Assembly (NCBI GenBank): GCA_022548915.1
Contig: JAKZES010000028.1
Span: forward strand, 1 to 62,292
Direction: 5' to 3'
From: Verrucomicrobiaceae bacterium E54
GTDB taxonomy: Bacteria > Verrucomicrobiota > Verrucomicrobiia > Verrucomicrobiales > Akkermansiaceae
DNA: 62,292 nt
Positions 1 to 9,918 of this stretch are shown one piece after another. A program made the position numbers and the translations under genes. Numbering within the stretch: position 1 is the stretch's first letter; each line of letters starts with the position of its first letter. The notes under the pieces are model-generated. The model did no database searches. It saw nothing but the letters and a program-made list of their open reading frames with translations, and was not told the origin of the DNA.

Positions 1-1
1 A

Positions 2-276
2 GCGACACCACCGGTTTCCCGGCCCCGCCAACAAACCGCATCCCGGTAGGGATGCCAGTGCATCCCGGTAGGGATGCCAGTGCATCCCGGAGGGATGGAA
101 GCCTGTAGCCGGTGGTCGAGCGAGGAACGAGCGACACCACCGGTTTCCCGGCCCCACCAACAAACCGCATCCCGGTAAGGATGCCAGTGCATCCCGGAGG
201 GATGAAAGCCTGTAGCCGGTGGTTGAGCGAGGCGACACCACCGGTTTCCCGGCCCCACCAACAAACCGCATCCCGG
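2..276. repeat. Three-copy palindrome-rich intergenic repeat
   Basis: A direct repeat of about 45 nt (begins GCGACACCACCGGTTTCCCG) starts at 2, 131 and 232. The DNA between copies is also patterned. The self-complementary word CATCCCGGAGGGATG and a variant with GGTA in its centre recur, the variant in tandem at about 42-90. CCGGTGGT at 109-116 and at 216-223 can pair with ACCACCGG at 136-143 and 237-244 inside the next copy, so each unit can fold into at least two hairpins. No reading frame is conserved across copies. This looks like a REP-type or compound intergenic element. Function is not known from the sequence; mRNA 3'-end protection of the leftward gene ending at 316 or a non-autonomous mobile repeat are both possible. 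Confidence 0.8.
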
Positions 277-315
277 AGGGATGGAAGCCCGGCCGGCTCG
301 CGGGACCGGCACCGC

Positions 316-3077
316 TCACTTCTTGCCCGCCTCGTCGGCGGTCATTTTGGTGTAGAGTTCGAAGAGCTTTTCGAGGCGCTCGGTGTCGTTGCGGAAGCGG
401 CGGCCGATGTAGATGCGCTCCAGGGTCTCGTCGTTGCGCTCGTGGGCGTGGCGCAGGTTCTCCGGCATCTTCGCCGGATCGTAGAGGTCGGCGATCGTCG
501 CCGGGAAATGCGCCTCCCGCGCCAGCAGAATCTCCTCCGCACAACGCGTCAGGTCCGCCTTGTTCTGCTCGGTGAGCTTCGGGACCGGGAAGGTGTTCCA
601 GCACAGCGTGTTCGTGAACCTGTAGTCGGTTCGCATCCTCGTGCAGACCGTGGCCACCCAAGCGAGAAGCATTCGTGATACGACTAGTGAAAAGACCCAC
701 GCCTCGCGACAGGGCATAGAAAAGGCCAAATTCGAGATTGCAGTATCCCTGGGGAGGACAGCAGCTGGGAGATACTCTCGATTCTCTGAACTGGTTATCG
801 GAACGCACAGAACTTCCGTTGTTGGGAGCGGCTTTCGCTCATCAAATCGGTGGGGCCAGGCGGCGGCTTTGACGGTCGAAGCCTTCTTGCTAGATAGCCG
901 AAACTCCCGAACCCGGTCGACTCGTGAGCGGATACTCGGAAATGACAAAGCTGCTTCCTTGTTCGACTCACTGATCCAAATGCAGTAGCGAGTGAAGCCC
1001 CGAATCAACTCGAAGGATCCGACGAAAGGCCGGACCATCAGCTCAAACTGGTCTCTCGGTAGCTCCAAGCCAGGAAGGTCCGAATGATCGAGAAGTAAAT
1101 ACCCGCCATCGGTCGGTGAGTTGCCACGCTCGAACTGAGGCATTCCTGAGATCTGCCTGCGCTGCGATTCAACAGTGACGTTCGGACCCGCTACAAGGTA
1201 AGCATTGATGAAACTGACGCATCGAGTCACCACACCTCCATCGTCATCCGATTCGAAAAGTAGACGCTTCTCTCCAACATTTTTAGCGAAACCAACCACG
1301 ACAACGGTGACTCCGGCGTTTCGGCTAGCTAAGTTTCGCCAGTTGAAGGAGGTGCATGCGAAAGAGATGAATGCTCCGCTTTCGAAGACGAGAGGCCAAA
1401 GGATCGCTGCCTGCTGCCCTTGGCAAATTGAATTTGTGGACACGAAAGCAGCTGCCGATTCTGTGTGATTACCGTAATCGACTGCTTTTACGAACCATCC
1501 GGCAACGTAGTCCAGCGACTTCCAACTCGTCGTTTTACCGCGAAAAACCTCTTCGAGCTCGGCCTTCTGTTCAGGGGTTTGCCGTTTGCTCCCTAAGTAC
1601 GGCGGATTCCCGCAAATGAAGGTCTCTCCCCCCTCGTTCTCGAAATCGATCTCGCTCTGGTCGAGCGGCGTGTCGAAGAGGTCGTCGGCGCGGTTTCTCA
1701 CCGCCCGGCCGGTCGGCGGGCAAATACTGAGCCAGTCGAGGCGCAGGGCGTTGCCGCAGGTATCCAGTTGTCCCGCGCCAGCGGCAGGAAGACGGCGAGC
1801 GCCTCCTTCTGGCCGATGTGGCGCACGTCGCACTGGAACTCGGCGATGATCAGGGCCAGCCGCGCGATCTCGGCCGAGAAGTGCCGGATCTCGATGCCGC
1901 GGAAGTTGGTCAGCGGGATGTCGCTGCGGCGGTCGGCCTCGCCGCGGCGGCGGTTGATCTCGGCCTCGATGGCGCGCAGCTCGCGGTAGGCGATGACGAG
2001 GAAGTTGCCCGAGCCGCAGGCCGGGTCGAAGACGCGGATGCGGGCGATGCGGTTGCGGAGGTTGAGCAGCTTGCGCTTGTTGTCGCCGGCCTCCTCGAGC
2101 CTGTCCCGCAGCTCGTCGAGGAAGAGCGGGTTGAGGACCTTGAGGATGTTCGGCACGCTGGTGTAGTGCATGCCCAGCTCGCCGCGCTCCTCGTCGTCGG
2201 CCACCGCCTGGATCATGGAGCCGAAGATGTCGGGGTTGATCTTGGTCCAGTCGAGCTTGCCGACGTGGAGCAGGTAGGAGCGGGCGATCTTGCTGAAGCG
2301 CGGCGTCTCCATCTCGCCGGAGAAGAGCCCGCCGTTCACGTAGGGGAAATCCTTCGTCCAGTTGCGCAGGCCGGCCTTTTCGCGCTGGTCGTGGGGCGTA
2401 TTCATCGCCCGGAAGCACTCGGCGATCACCTCGTGAGTGTTCGACGAGTCGCGGTCGCTCATTTGTTCGACGGTGCCGGTGAAGAGGTCGGCGCGGGGGA
2501 AGATGTCGGTGTCCTCGGCGAAGAAGCAGAAGATGAGCCGGGCCATGAAGTGGTTCATGTCGGGCCGGCGCTCGTCGGAGGCCCAGTCGGGGTTGTCCCG
2601 GAGCAGCTCGACGTAGAGCTTGTTGAGGCGGCTGGTGGCCTTGATGTCGAAGGCGTTCTCGCGGATCTGCTTGACCGTGGTGATGCCGGCCAGCGGCAGG
2701 AAGAAGCCGAAGTGGTCGTGGAAGTCCGGGTAGTCGCAGGCGACGGTCTCGCCCTCGCCGTCGAGGCACTCGGCATGGAACTCGGTGCCGTCGGTGGCGA
2801 GGATGTAGCGGGCCTTCTGCTTGGCGGTCGCCGGGCTTTCGCGCAGCGCGTCGAGGGTGGCGGGCACCGCGCCTGGGTCGCAGGTGGCGAGGTGGATGTG
2901 GTTGCGCTGGAGCAGGCCGCCGGGGAGGTCGGACTTGTTGGTGGCGCCGCCTTTCAGGCGCTTGAGCGTGGTGGCCTTGTTGCCGAAGGCTTCGAGGAAG
3001 GCGTAGGGGAAAGAGTCGCGGTCGAAGGGCTGTGCCGCGAGCTGGGAGACGGCTTCCTCGATTTCAACGGCGTTCAT
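316..3077 (-). pseudogene. MmeI-like DNA adenine methyltransferase / type II RM enzyme, frameshifted
   Basis: Two overlapping reading frames together encode one class I SAM-dependent N6-adenine methyltransferase of the MmeI/YeeA-like family, about 920 aa. The N-terminal part (from ATG at 3077) has the MmeI-type N-terminal and helical spacer regions, then motif I DPACGSGNF near residue 347. Motif IV (NPPY) and the target-recognition and C-terminal parts are in the next frame. The switch falls near 1767: restoring one base there gives DNLDTCGNAL in frame, as the family expects. The break is therefore a one-base deletion, real or a sequencing error. I see no obvious nuclease motif, so the enzyme may be methylase-only or have lost cleavage. 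About 600-1620, covering the recognition part, looks lower in GC than the ends, suggesting an exchanged specificity domain. The stop at 316 abuts the repeat cluster. Confidence 0.8.
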
Positions 3078-3143
3078 GGGGCGGCGGCAGAATGGCGGCA
3101 AGGGTGCTGCAAGGTCAATGCGGCAGCAGGCGACCCCATCGGC

Positions 3144-5825
3144 TCACAGCTTCTTGGAAGCGATCACCGTCTCATCCTCCGGGTCGTGGCCGATCTTGAA
3201 GCCGCGATGGCGGAAGATTCCGATCATCCGGGTGTTCTCCCGCAAGGTCGTGGCGGTGACCTCGGACACGCCCCAGTCCTTGGCCACCCGCAGGCAGGCG
3301 TCGGTGAGGGTGCGGCCGATCCCGCGCTCCTGCCAGGCGTCGGGCACGATCACGGCAAACTCGGCGGTGTGGTGGACCGGGTCGGCGACCAGGCGGCCGA
3401 TGCCGACCAGCAGCCTTTCGCCCTCGTGCTCGGCCTCGGCGACCAGCGCCAGCTCGCGATCGTAGTCGCAGACGCAGTAGCGCACCGCCATCTCATGGGT
3501 GAAGTCGCTGATCAGGGAGAAAAACCGCATGTGGATCGACTCGTCCGAACAGCGCCGCAGCATGTCGAGCCACATCAATTCGTCCTCGGGCTTGATCGGG
3601 CGGATCGTCAACTCGCGGCCGTCGCTGGTTTTCGCGGCGGAAACGTACTGCTCGGGATAGGGCCGGATCGCGAGATGCGGGTAGCTGCCCTCGCGGGCGC
3701 GGCGGACCTTCTTGACCATCGCCCGCGCATCGAGCGCGACGGCCCCATCGGGCAGGGCGAGCAGCGGGTTGATGTCGAACTCCCCGATCTCCGGGTGGTC
3801 GGCGACCAGGTAGGAAAACCGGATCAGGATCTCGACGAGCTTGTCGACATCGACCCCCGGGCGGCCACGGTAGCCCTCCAGCAAGGGCCAGGTGCGGAGG
3901 CTGCGCAGCATGCGCCGGGCGAGACGCTCGTTGATCGGCGGCAGGCCCAACACGCGGTCTCGGATCACCTCGGCGGCGGTGCCCCCGGTGCCGACGACGA
4001 TCACCGACCCGAAGGTCGGATCCTGCTTCACGCCGACGATCAGCTCGTGGCCGTTGTTCAGGGAAATCATCGGCTCGACGGTGACGCCCAGGATTTCGGC
4101 GTCGGGGCAGTGCTTCCTCGCATCGCGCTTGATCCGGCGGAAGGCCGCGCGCACCTGCGCCTCGTCGTGGACGTTCAACTCCACGCCGCCGACGTCGGTC
4201 TTGTGGGTGATCTGGGGCGAGAGGACTTTCAGCACCACCGGGTAGCCGCATTTTTTCGCTGCCTTCACCGCGGCCGCGGCGGTACCCGCCTCGACCGCCC
4301 GCGCGGTGGGAATGCCGTACACTTCGAGCAGCTCCTTGGCCTCGCTCGAGGCCAGAACCGGCGGGGCGGCCTTGATGATCTCACGCGACGAGGCGATGCG
4401 CTGCTTGCGGTCGAGTTCGAAATCCAGCGGCACCTCCATCGGCGTCTCCTGGAGAATGCGCAGGTTGTTGGCATAGGAAACCAGGTGCATGAACGCCCGG
4501 ACCGCGTTGTCCGGACTCGGGTAGGCCACCAGCCCGTCGCGATTCATCAACCGCAGCCCCTCGGCCATCGAAACGCCCCCCATCCACGCCGCCAGGATCA
4601 GCTTGTTGGATTTCTTCGCCAGCTCGACCATCGCCACCGCCGTGCCGGTCGGGTCGGTCATCGCCTGGGGCGTGAGAATGGCGAGCACGGCATCCACGCC
4701 CTCGTCGGCGAGCACGATGCCGGCGGCCTCGGCATAGCGGTCCGGCGGCGCGTCGCCAAGGACGTCGACCGGATTGCCGTGGGACCAGGCGGCGGGCAGG
4801 CACTCGTTGAGCTGGCGGATCGTCTTCTTCGAAAGCTCGGCCAGCGTGCCACCGAGCGAGATCAGGGCGTCGGTCGCCATCACGCCCGGACCGCCGGCAT
4901 TGGTCACGATCGCCAGCCGTCCACCCCCCGGCAGGCGGTTCTGCGACAGCAGGCCGGCGCAGTCGAAGAGGTCGTCGACATCGTAGACCCGCTCGACCCC
5001 CGCCCGCTGGAAGGCGGCATCGTAGACATCGTCTTCCCCGGCCAGCGCGCCGGTGTGCGAACTCGCCGCCGCCGCCGACTCGGCAAAGCGCCCGGCCTTG
5101 TAGGCCACCAGCGGCATCGTGCGGGCGTAGGCCCGCGCCGCGGAAGTGAAAAGCCGCGCCTCCGGAATCGACTCGATGTAGAGCATCACCGCCTTGGTGT
5201 TGCCGGTCTCCGCCGCGTAGTCGATGAGGTGGGCGAAGCTGACGTCGAGCATGTTGCCGATCGAGACGAAGTAGGAGAAGCCCACGTTCTGCTGCTCGGC
5301 CCAATCCAGGACGCTGGTGCACAGGGCGCCGGACTGGGAAATGAAGGCCAGCCGCCCGGGCCGCGGCATGCTGGCGGCGAAGCTGGCATTGAGACCGATG
5401 CGCGGGACGATCACGCCGAGGCTGTTCGGCCCGACGATGCGCATGCCGTCGTATTTCCCGGCGGTCTTGATGATCTGCTGCTCCAGCTTCATACCCTCCT
5501 TTCCCGTCTCACGGAAGCCGGCGGAAAGGATCGCGATGCCGCGGATGCCGGCCTTGCCGCACTGCTCGACGAGGCCGGGCACCGTCGGCGCCGGCGTGCA
5601 GATCACCGCCAGGTCGGCCTGGTTCGGCAGCGAGGCGACGTCGGGATAGGCCTGAACCCCCTGCACCGACTCGCTCCTGGGATTGACCGGATAGACCACC
5701 CCGGAGAAGCCGCCGCTGATCAGGTTCCGCAGTACCGTGTGACCGACGCCCCCGGGCTTGTTGCTGGCGCCGATCACCGCGACGCGCTTCGGGTTGAGAA
5801 TCTTGTCGAGATTGCGGATGCTCAT
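3144..5825 (-). CDS. NDP-forming acyl-CoA ligase fused to GNAT acetyltransferase (Pat/PatZ-like)
   Basis: Domain order is a CoA-binding Rossmann domain (VAVIGASNKPGGVG near residue 14), a succinyl-CoA ligase-like region, an ATP-grasp domain (about 430-670), then a GNAT domain at the C terminus with the acetyl-CoA loop ERGIGRTL. At about 890 aa it matches PatZ/Pat protein acetyltransferases, which acetylate lysines of acetyl-CoA synthetase and other enzymes. The motif SSHTGALAG keeps the histidine that is phosphorylated in true ADP-forming acetyl-CoA synthetases; enteric Pat proteins are reported to lack it. So this copy may be a working ligase as well as an acetyltransferase (inference). I chose the ATG at 5825 because it is directly followed by the family N terminus; an ATG nine codons upstream is also open. 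Confidence 0.85.
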   Translation of the reverse strand: MSIRNLDKILNPKRVAVIGASNKPGGVGHTVLRNLISGGFSGVVYPVNPRSESVQGVQAYPDVASLPNQADLAVICTPAPTVPGLVEQCGKAGIRGIAILSAGFRETGKEGMKLEQQIIKTAGKYDGMRIVGPNSLGVIVPRIGLNASFAASMPRPGRLAFISQSGALCTSVLDWAEQQNVGFSYFVSIGNMLDVSFAHLIDYAAETGNTKAVMLYIESIPEARLFTSAARAYARTMPLVAYKAGRFAESAAAASSHTGALAGEDDVYDAAFQRAGVERVYDVDDLFDCAGLLSQNRLPGGGRLAIVTNAGGPGVMATDALISLGGTLAELSKKTIRQLNECLPAAWSHGNPVDVLGDAPPDRYAEAAGIVLADEGVDAVLAILTPQAMTDPTGTAVAMVELAKKSNKLILAAWMGGVSMAEGLRLMNRDGLVAYPSPDNAVRAFMHLVSYANNLRILQETPMEVPLDFELDRKQRIASSREIIKAAPPVLASSEAKELLEVYGIPTARAVEAGTAAAAVKAAKKCGYPVVLKVLSPQITHKTDVGGVELNVHDEAQVRAAFRRIKRDARKHCPDAEILGVTVEPMISLNNGHELIVGVKQDPTFGSVIVVGTGGTAAEVIRDRVLGLPPINERLARRMLRSLRTWPLLEGYRGRPGVDVDKLVEILIRFSYLVADHPEIGEFDINPLLALPDGAVALDARAMVKKVRRAREGSYPHLAIRPYPEQYVSAAKTSDGRELTIRPIKPEDELMWLDMLRRCSDESIHMRFFSLISDFTHEMAVRYCVCDYDRELALVAEAEHEGERLLVGIGRLVADPVHHTAEFAVIVPDAWQERGIGRTLTDACLRVAKDWGVSEVTATTLRENTRMIGIFRHRGFKIGHDPEDETVIASKKL

Positions 5826-5975
5826 GGGAACGGATGGATTCTTGAAACCCACCCGCTATCGACCTCGCCGCGATGCGAATCAAGAATCGGTCATCGCACC
5901 GAGAATCCGCGCACAAGCTTTAAGAAGGCACGCGGACCGGCCTCGACGAAGCAACCGACCAAACAAGCCACCGGA

Positions 5976-7901
5976 TCAGAACGGCAGGTCGTAGCTGCGG
6001 CCGCCGATTCCATCAAACCAGTTGATGTAGGCCGCATTCACCGCGGCAAAGCCGCCCGGAGTCGGGTAGTCGCCGGTGAAATACCAGTCGCCCACCGGAC
6101 CCTCGATCGAATCGTGCAGTTGCTCGATCGTCTGGAAGACCACCTCGACCTCGCCATCCCAATCCACATCCTCCGGCCGGACCATGCGGCTGATCTCGCG
6201 CGAGATCTCCTCGGGCTCCAGGCCCGCATAGACCTCCTTCACGCAGTTGCGGATCTCCATGCGGGGCCTGTCGAGCTCGCTACGGCATTCATCGTAGATC
6301 CGGTCGAGCAGCGACTGTTCGCCCGCGCGACGGCGGATGTTCACCGCGGCCTGGAAGGCGATGAACTTCCCGAGCTCGGACATGTCGATCCCGTAGCAAT
6401 CGGGGTAGCGGATCTGCGGAGCCGTCGAGCAGATCACGATCTTCCGCGGCGAGGTGCGGGACAGGATCTTGAGAATCGACTTCTTGAGCGTCGTGCCGCG
6501 GACGATGGAGTCGTCGAGGGCCACCAGCGCGTCTCCCTCGCGCACCATCCCGTAGGTGATGTCGTAAACGTGTGAAACCAGCTGGTCGCGTCCCTTTTCC
6601 TGCGCGATGAAGGTGCGCATCTTGATGTCCTTGTGGGCGATCTTCTCGCCCCGCGGCCAGTTGCGCATGATGAGGTTGTCGAGGGTCTCCTCGTCGAGGC
6701 GATCCTCGCGCATCGCCGCCAGAAGCTCCTCGCGGACTTCCGCCCGGCGACGAAGCCGCAGGCCGTCCATCAGGCCGTACCACGCGGTCTCCGCGGTGTT
6801 GGGAATGAAGGAGAACACGGCATCCTCCACCCGCCCGCCGAGGGCATCCACCACCTGCGGCACCAACGCCGCCCCCAGCGCCTTCCGCTCGCGGTAGATG
6901 TCGGGATCGTTTCCCCGGGAGAAATAGATCCGCTCGAAGGAGCACGGCTTGGGTTCCACATGATCGGCGAAGCGGCCGCGGTGGAAGCTACCGTCCGACT
7001 TGATGGTCAGCACCGCCCCCGGCTCCACCGACTCGATCTCGTCCTCGTGCGCCTCGAAGACGGTCATCAGCGGCACCCGCTCGGAGGCGAAGGCGATCAC
7101 CTCGTCATTGATGAGCATGTGGCAGGGGCGGATCCCGTGGGGGTCGCGCATCACGAACATGTCGCCGTTCCCGATCACTCCGCAGATCGAATAGCCGCCG
7201 TCCCAGGAGGCGGCGGCCTGCCGGATCAACTCCGCCAGATCCAGCCGCTCGGAAATGTAGTCGGGAATGCGCGTTCCCGAGACGCCGGCGTCCCGGAGCT
7301 GCCGGTAGAGGTCGGTGTGCGCTTCATCGAGATGGAAGCCGATCTCCTCGAGCACCGTCTGCGTGTCGGTGCCGAAGACCGGGTGCTGCCCGCGCTCGAT
7401 CAACACGCGGTTGAGCTCGCCGGCGTTGGTCATGTTGAAGTTGCCCATGACCATGAGCGTGCGGGTCGGCCAGTTGCTGCGCCGCAGGTAGGGGTGGCAG
7501 GATCCTTCGTCGAAGGCGCCGGAAGTCCCGTAGCGGAGATGACCGATGAGCACCTCGCCGCCGTAGTCGAAATTGCGCTTGATGTCGGCGGGATCGGAAG
7601 GATCCAGCAGGCCCTTGCGCGCCAACTTGTGGAAGCGCTTGATCTCCTTGCGGAAGACCAGGGAAAGCGCGTCGCGCTCGCCGCTCCGCTGGCGGTGGAT
7701 GTAGGGGTCGCCAAGCGGCATTGCCAGCTTGGCACAGCCGATCCCGACCCCGTCCTGCCCGCGGTTGTGCTGCTTCTCCATCAGCAGGAACAGCTTGTTG
7801 AACCCCCACAGGGCCGTTCCGTAGCGGTCGTAGTAGTACTCCAGGGGCTTGCGCAGACGCACCGCGGCGATTCCGCATTCGTGGGTCAGGGTGTCGCTCA
7901 T
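5976..7901 (-). CDS. purF: Amidophosphoribosyltransferase (purine biosynthesis, first step)
   Basis: The enzyme uses glutamine and PRPP to make 5-phosphoribosylamine. The N-terminal glutaminase nucleophile is Cys9 in THECGIA, so an eight-residue propeptide would be removed. The phosphoribosyltransferase PRPP loop VALDDSIVRGTT is intact. At 641 aa it is much longer than E. coli PurF (about 500 aa); extra sequence follows the first glutaminase strands. Long PurF forms of this kind are known from Bacteroidota and related groups. The start ATG overlaps the purM stop codon (ATGA at 7901-7898), so the two are translationally coupled with purM first. Confidence 0.92.
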   Translation of the reverse strand: MSDTLTHECGIAAVRLRKPLEYYYDRYGTALWGFNKLFLLMEKQHNRGQDGVGIGCAKLAMPLGDPYIHRQRSGERDALSLVFRKEIKRFHKLARKGLLDPSDPADIKRNFDYGGEVLIGHLRYGTSGAFDEGSCHPYLRRSNWPTRTLMVMGNFNMTNAGELNRVLIERGQHPVFGTDTQTVLEEIGFHLDEAHTDLYRQLRDAGVSGTRIPDYISERLDLAELIRQAAASWDGGYSICGVIGNGDMFVMRDPHGIRPCHMLINDEVIAFASERVPLMTVFEAHEDEIESVEPGAVLTIKSDGSFHRGRFADHVEPKPCSFERIYFSRGNDPDIYRERKALGAALVPQVVDALGGRVEDAVFSFIPNTAETAWYGLMDGLRLRRRAEVREELLAAMREDRLDEETLDNLIMRNWPRGEKIAHKDIKMRTFIAQEKGRDQLVSHVYDITYGMVREGDALVALDDSIVRGTTLKKSILKILSRTSPRKIVICSTAPQIRYPDCYGIDMSELGKFIAFQAAVNIRRRAGEQSLLDRIYDECRSELDRPRMEIRNCVKEVYAGLEPEEISREISRMVRPEDVDWDGEVEVVFQTIEQLHDSIEGPVGDWYFTGDYPTPGGFAAVNAAYINWFDGIGGRSYDLPF

Positions 7902-8896
7902 CGTTCGCCCCGGATCTTCACACGCACCCCTTCGCTGGGCACGATCTCGCCGATGGCCACGCCACCCGGCCCCGCTGACAAGGCGGCGTCGACGTCGCCG
8001 GGCGCCACGATCGCCACCCAGCCGATCCCCATGTTGAAAGTGTGGAAGCGATCGTCGCCGTCCACGTGGGCCAGCAGCTTGTCGATTCCCGGAAGCTCCC
8101 AGCTCGGAATTTCGAGGTCGGCGCCAAAACCGCGAAACAGGCGCTCGAGGTTCTCGGGGAGCCCGCCGCCGGTGATGTGGGCCATCGCCCGGGGTTTCAC
8201 GGATGCATTCCGCAGCCCCCCCACCACGTCGTGGTAGAGCCGGGTCGGCCTCAATAGCGCCTCGAGCTCGGCATCCTCAAGCTCGCCCGGGAATTCCGCC
8301 AGAACGCGGCGCACCAAGCTGAAACCGTTGGCGTGGATGCTGTCGGACGCGTAGCCCACCAGCACGTCGCCGACCTGAATGGTCGACGGATCGATCATCT
8401 CGGGCTTCTCGACGCAGCCGATGCAGAATCCGGAAAGTTCGATCACATCCTCGGGCACGATTCCCGGCATTTCGGCGGTCTCGCCGCCGGCGAGGATGCA
8501 GTTGCAGGCTTCCAGGTAATCCGCCATGCCCCCGACCAGACGGCTGATCTTTTCCTCATCGAGGGCCGCGATCCCGATGTAATCCAGGAACAGCAAGGGA
8601 TCGCCGCCGGTGGTGAGGATGTCGTTCACGCTCATCGCGACGAGATCCTTGCCCGCTGTTTCAAACAGTCCCCGCTCGAGCAGCAGCTCCAACTTGGTTC
8701 CGACCCCGTCGCAACCGGTCACGATCACCGGCTCGCGGTAGTCGCTGAGATCGTAGGCCGCCGCGAACAGCCCGAAGGCTCCCATCAGTTGCCGCTGCTT
8801 CTGGGTTCGGCCGACATGGCCGCGGATGTCTCCGACAAGGGCCGCGGCCCGCCGTGTGTCCACCCCTGCCTGCTGGTAGGTCAGTTTTCCTGCCAT
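7898..8896 (-). CDS. purM: Phosphoribosylformylglycinamidine cyclo-ligase (AIR synthetase)
   Basis: This ATP-dependent enzyme closes the imidazole ring of AIR in purine synthesis. It starts with the family N terminus (KLTYQQAGVDTRRA) and carries the conserved VTGCDGVGTKL and AMSVNDILTTGGDPLLFLDY blocks, plus the glycine-rich LAGGETAEMPG segment. The length, 332 aa, is normal. The frame is open 24 codons upstream, but the ATG at 8896 precedes the conserved start and the upstream codons look non-coding. It is the first gene of a purM-purF pair read leftward from the AT-rich region at 8897-9258. Confidence 0.93.
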   Translation of the reverse strand: MAGKLTYQQAGVDTRRAAALVGDIRGHVGRTQKQRQLMGAFGLFAAAYDLSDYREPVIVTGCDGVGTKLELLLERGLFETAGKDLVAMSVNDILTTGGDPLLFLDYIGIAALDEEKISRLVGGMADYLEACNCILAGGETAEMPGIVPEDVIELSGFCIGCVEKPEMIDPSTIQVGDVLVGYASDSIHANGFSLVRRVLAEFPGELEDAELEALLRPTRLYHDVVGGLRNASVKPRAMAHITGGGLPENLERLFRGFGADLEIPSWELPGIDKLLAHVDGDDRFHTFNMGIGWVAIVAPGDVDAALSAGPGGVAIGEIVPSEGVRVKIRGER

Positions 8897-9258
8897 GCGT
8901 TCGCTGCTGTGCCGGGGTTGTAACAGGCCGCCCCCACCGGTCACGCAGAAAAGCCCCCGATGTCGCATTCCGTGCGAGGACGCCGGAAAGGCCTCCGGAT
9001 CCGAAATTCCCGCCCGGCCCCGAAATCTTTTGCGATCGACAGTCTATTTGAAAAACAGGTTCAAATACTTCGATTATCAGTAAAACTAGAGCTTCTGCCA
9101 CGGCTGAAGACCCCCGAAACCATGAAACGTTCAAAAAAATATTGCAAGGAAGGCAAAATAATTCTAAAAGCTTAGCCGTTCGCTCAAACGAGCATTCAAT
9201 ATTTCTTGAATATCAAGGTTTATTCACTAAAACACAGCCACCGTTTCAATCGGCAGTC
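8897..9258. promoter_or_regulatory. AT-rich divergent control region with inverted repeats
   Basis: This 362-bp gap separates purM (leftward) from the ABC/filament operon (rightward) and from about 9040 on is far richer in A+T than its surroundings. TATTTGAA at 9045-9052 is mirrored by TTCAAATA at 9060-9067, an 8-bp perfect inverted repeat with a 7-nt spacer. A second palindrome, CTTGA-ATA-TCAAG, is at 9205-9217. TTGAAA at 9048-9053 with GATTAT at 9072-9077 (18-nt spacer) could be a rightward promoter that the first palindrome overlaps. No convincing gene is visible: a frame open from 9142 runs into the next gene but lacks conserved sequence before 9259. Confidence 0.45.
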
Positions 9259-9909
9259 ATGTCCGACCTTTCTCCCCAACTTCAATTGAGTCCCGGCCTC
9301 ACCATCGGCTACGGCGCGCCCCTGGCCCGCACGTCCGAGGGCATCTCGCTGGGTCGAGGAACGCACTTCCTCCTCGGCCGCAACGGTCGGGGCAAAACCA
9401 CCCTGCTGCGCACGGTGGCGAAGACCATCCGCGAGCTGGAAGGTGAGGTTTCCCGCACCGGCCGGATGCGCTATGTGCCCGAGGACCTGGGTTTCGACGA
9501 GGAACTCAACGCCGCCTCGATCTTCAAGGCGCTGATTCCGAAGGCCCGGTTCAAGTCGGCCATGGAGCTGGCCCGGCGCATCGAACTCGATGTGAAGAAG
9601 CCCTACGGCAAGCTTTCCACCGGAAACCGCCGCAAGACCAACCTGATCGTGGCGGAGTTCTCACTCGATCCGGACGAGCCCAACATCCTGCTGCTCGACG
9701 AGCCCTTCAGCGGTCTGGACGCCTACGCCCGCCAGCAATTCGAGGAAATCTGGGCCGCGAGCGCCGACAACACGCTGCGGCTGGTGAGCTGCCACCCGGA
9801 CTACGATTCCATGGAAATGCCCAGCGCGCTGGTCATCCAGGGTGACCGGATCCTGCACACCCTCGATCAGGAGCAGACCTGGAGCGAACTCAAGAGCCTT
9901 CTCAACTGA
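9259..9909 (+). CDS. ABC transporter ATP-binding protein
   Basis: A single ABC ATPase domain of 216 aa. Walker A is GRNGRGKTT at about residue 40, Walker B is ILLLDEP, followed by a D-loop (SGLDA) and H-loop histidine (SCHPD). The signature motif is degenerate (LSTGNRRK instead of LSGGQ), as is common in small ABC-2 exporters. The ATG at 9259 was chosen because the frame upstream (open from 9142) shows no conserved features. The gene is followed after 9 nt by a membrane protein, so the two likely form one transporter. Substrate unknown. It opens the operon that continues into the pilus-like machine. Confidence 0.85.
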   Translation: MSDLSPQLQLSPGLTIGYGAPLARTSEGISLGRGTHFLLGRNGRGKTTLLRTVAKTIRELEGEVSRTGRMRYVPEDLGFDEELNAASIFKALIPKARFKSAMELARRIELDVKKPYGKLSTGNRRKTNLIVAEFSLDPDEPNILLLDEPFSGLDAYARQQFEEIWAASADNTLRLVSCHPDYDSMEMPSALVIQGDRILHTLDQEQTWSELKSLLN

Positions 9910-9918
9910 CCGTCCGCC

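Noticed and set aside
2-276. CRISPR array
   Set aside because: Only three repeats, spacers of unequal length (about 84 and 56 nt) that are themselves palindromic and related to each other; no cas genes.
1818-6575. A very long open frame on plus (1585 codons) opposite the acyl-CoA ligase and MmeI-like genes
   Set aside because: It is the antisense shadow of high-GC genes with clear motifs on minus; its own translation is Val/Ala/Arg/Asp-rich with no recognisable domain.
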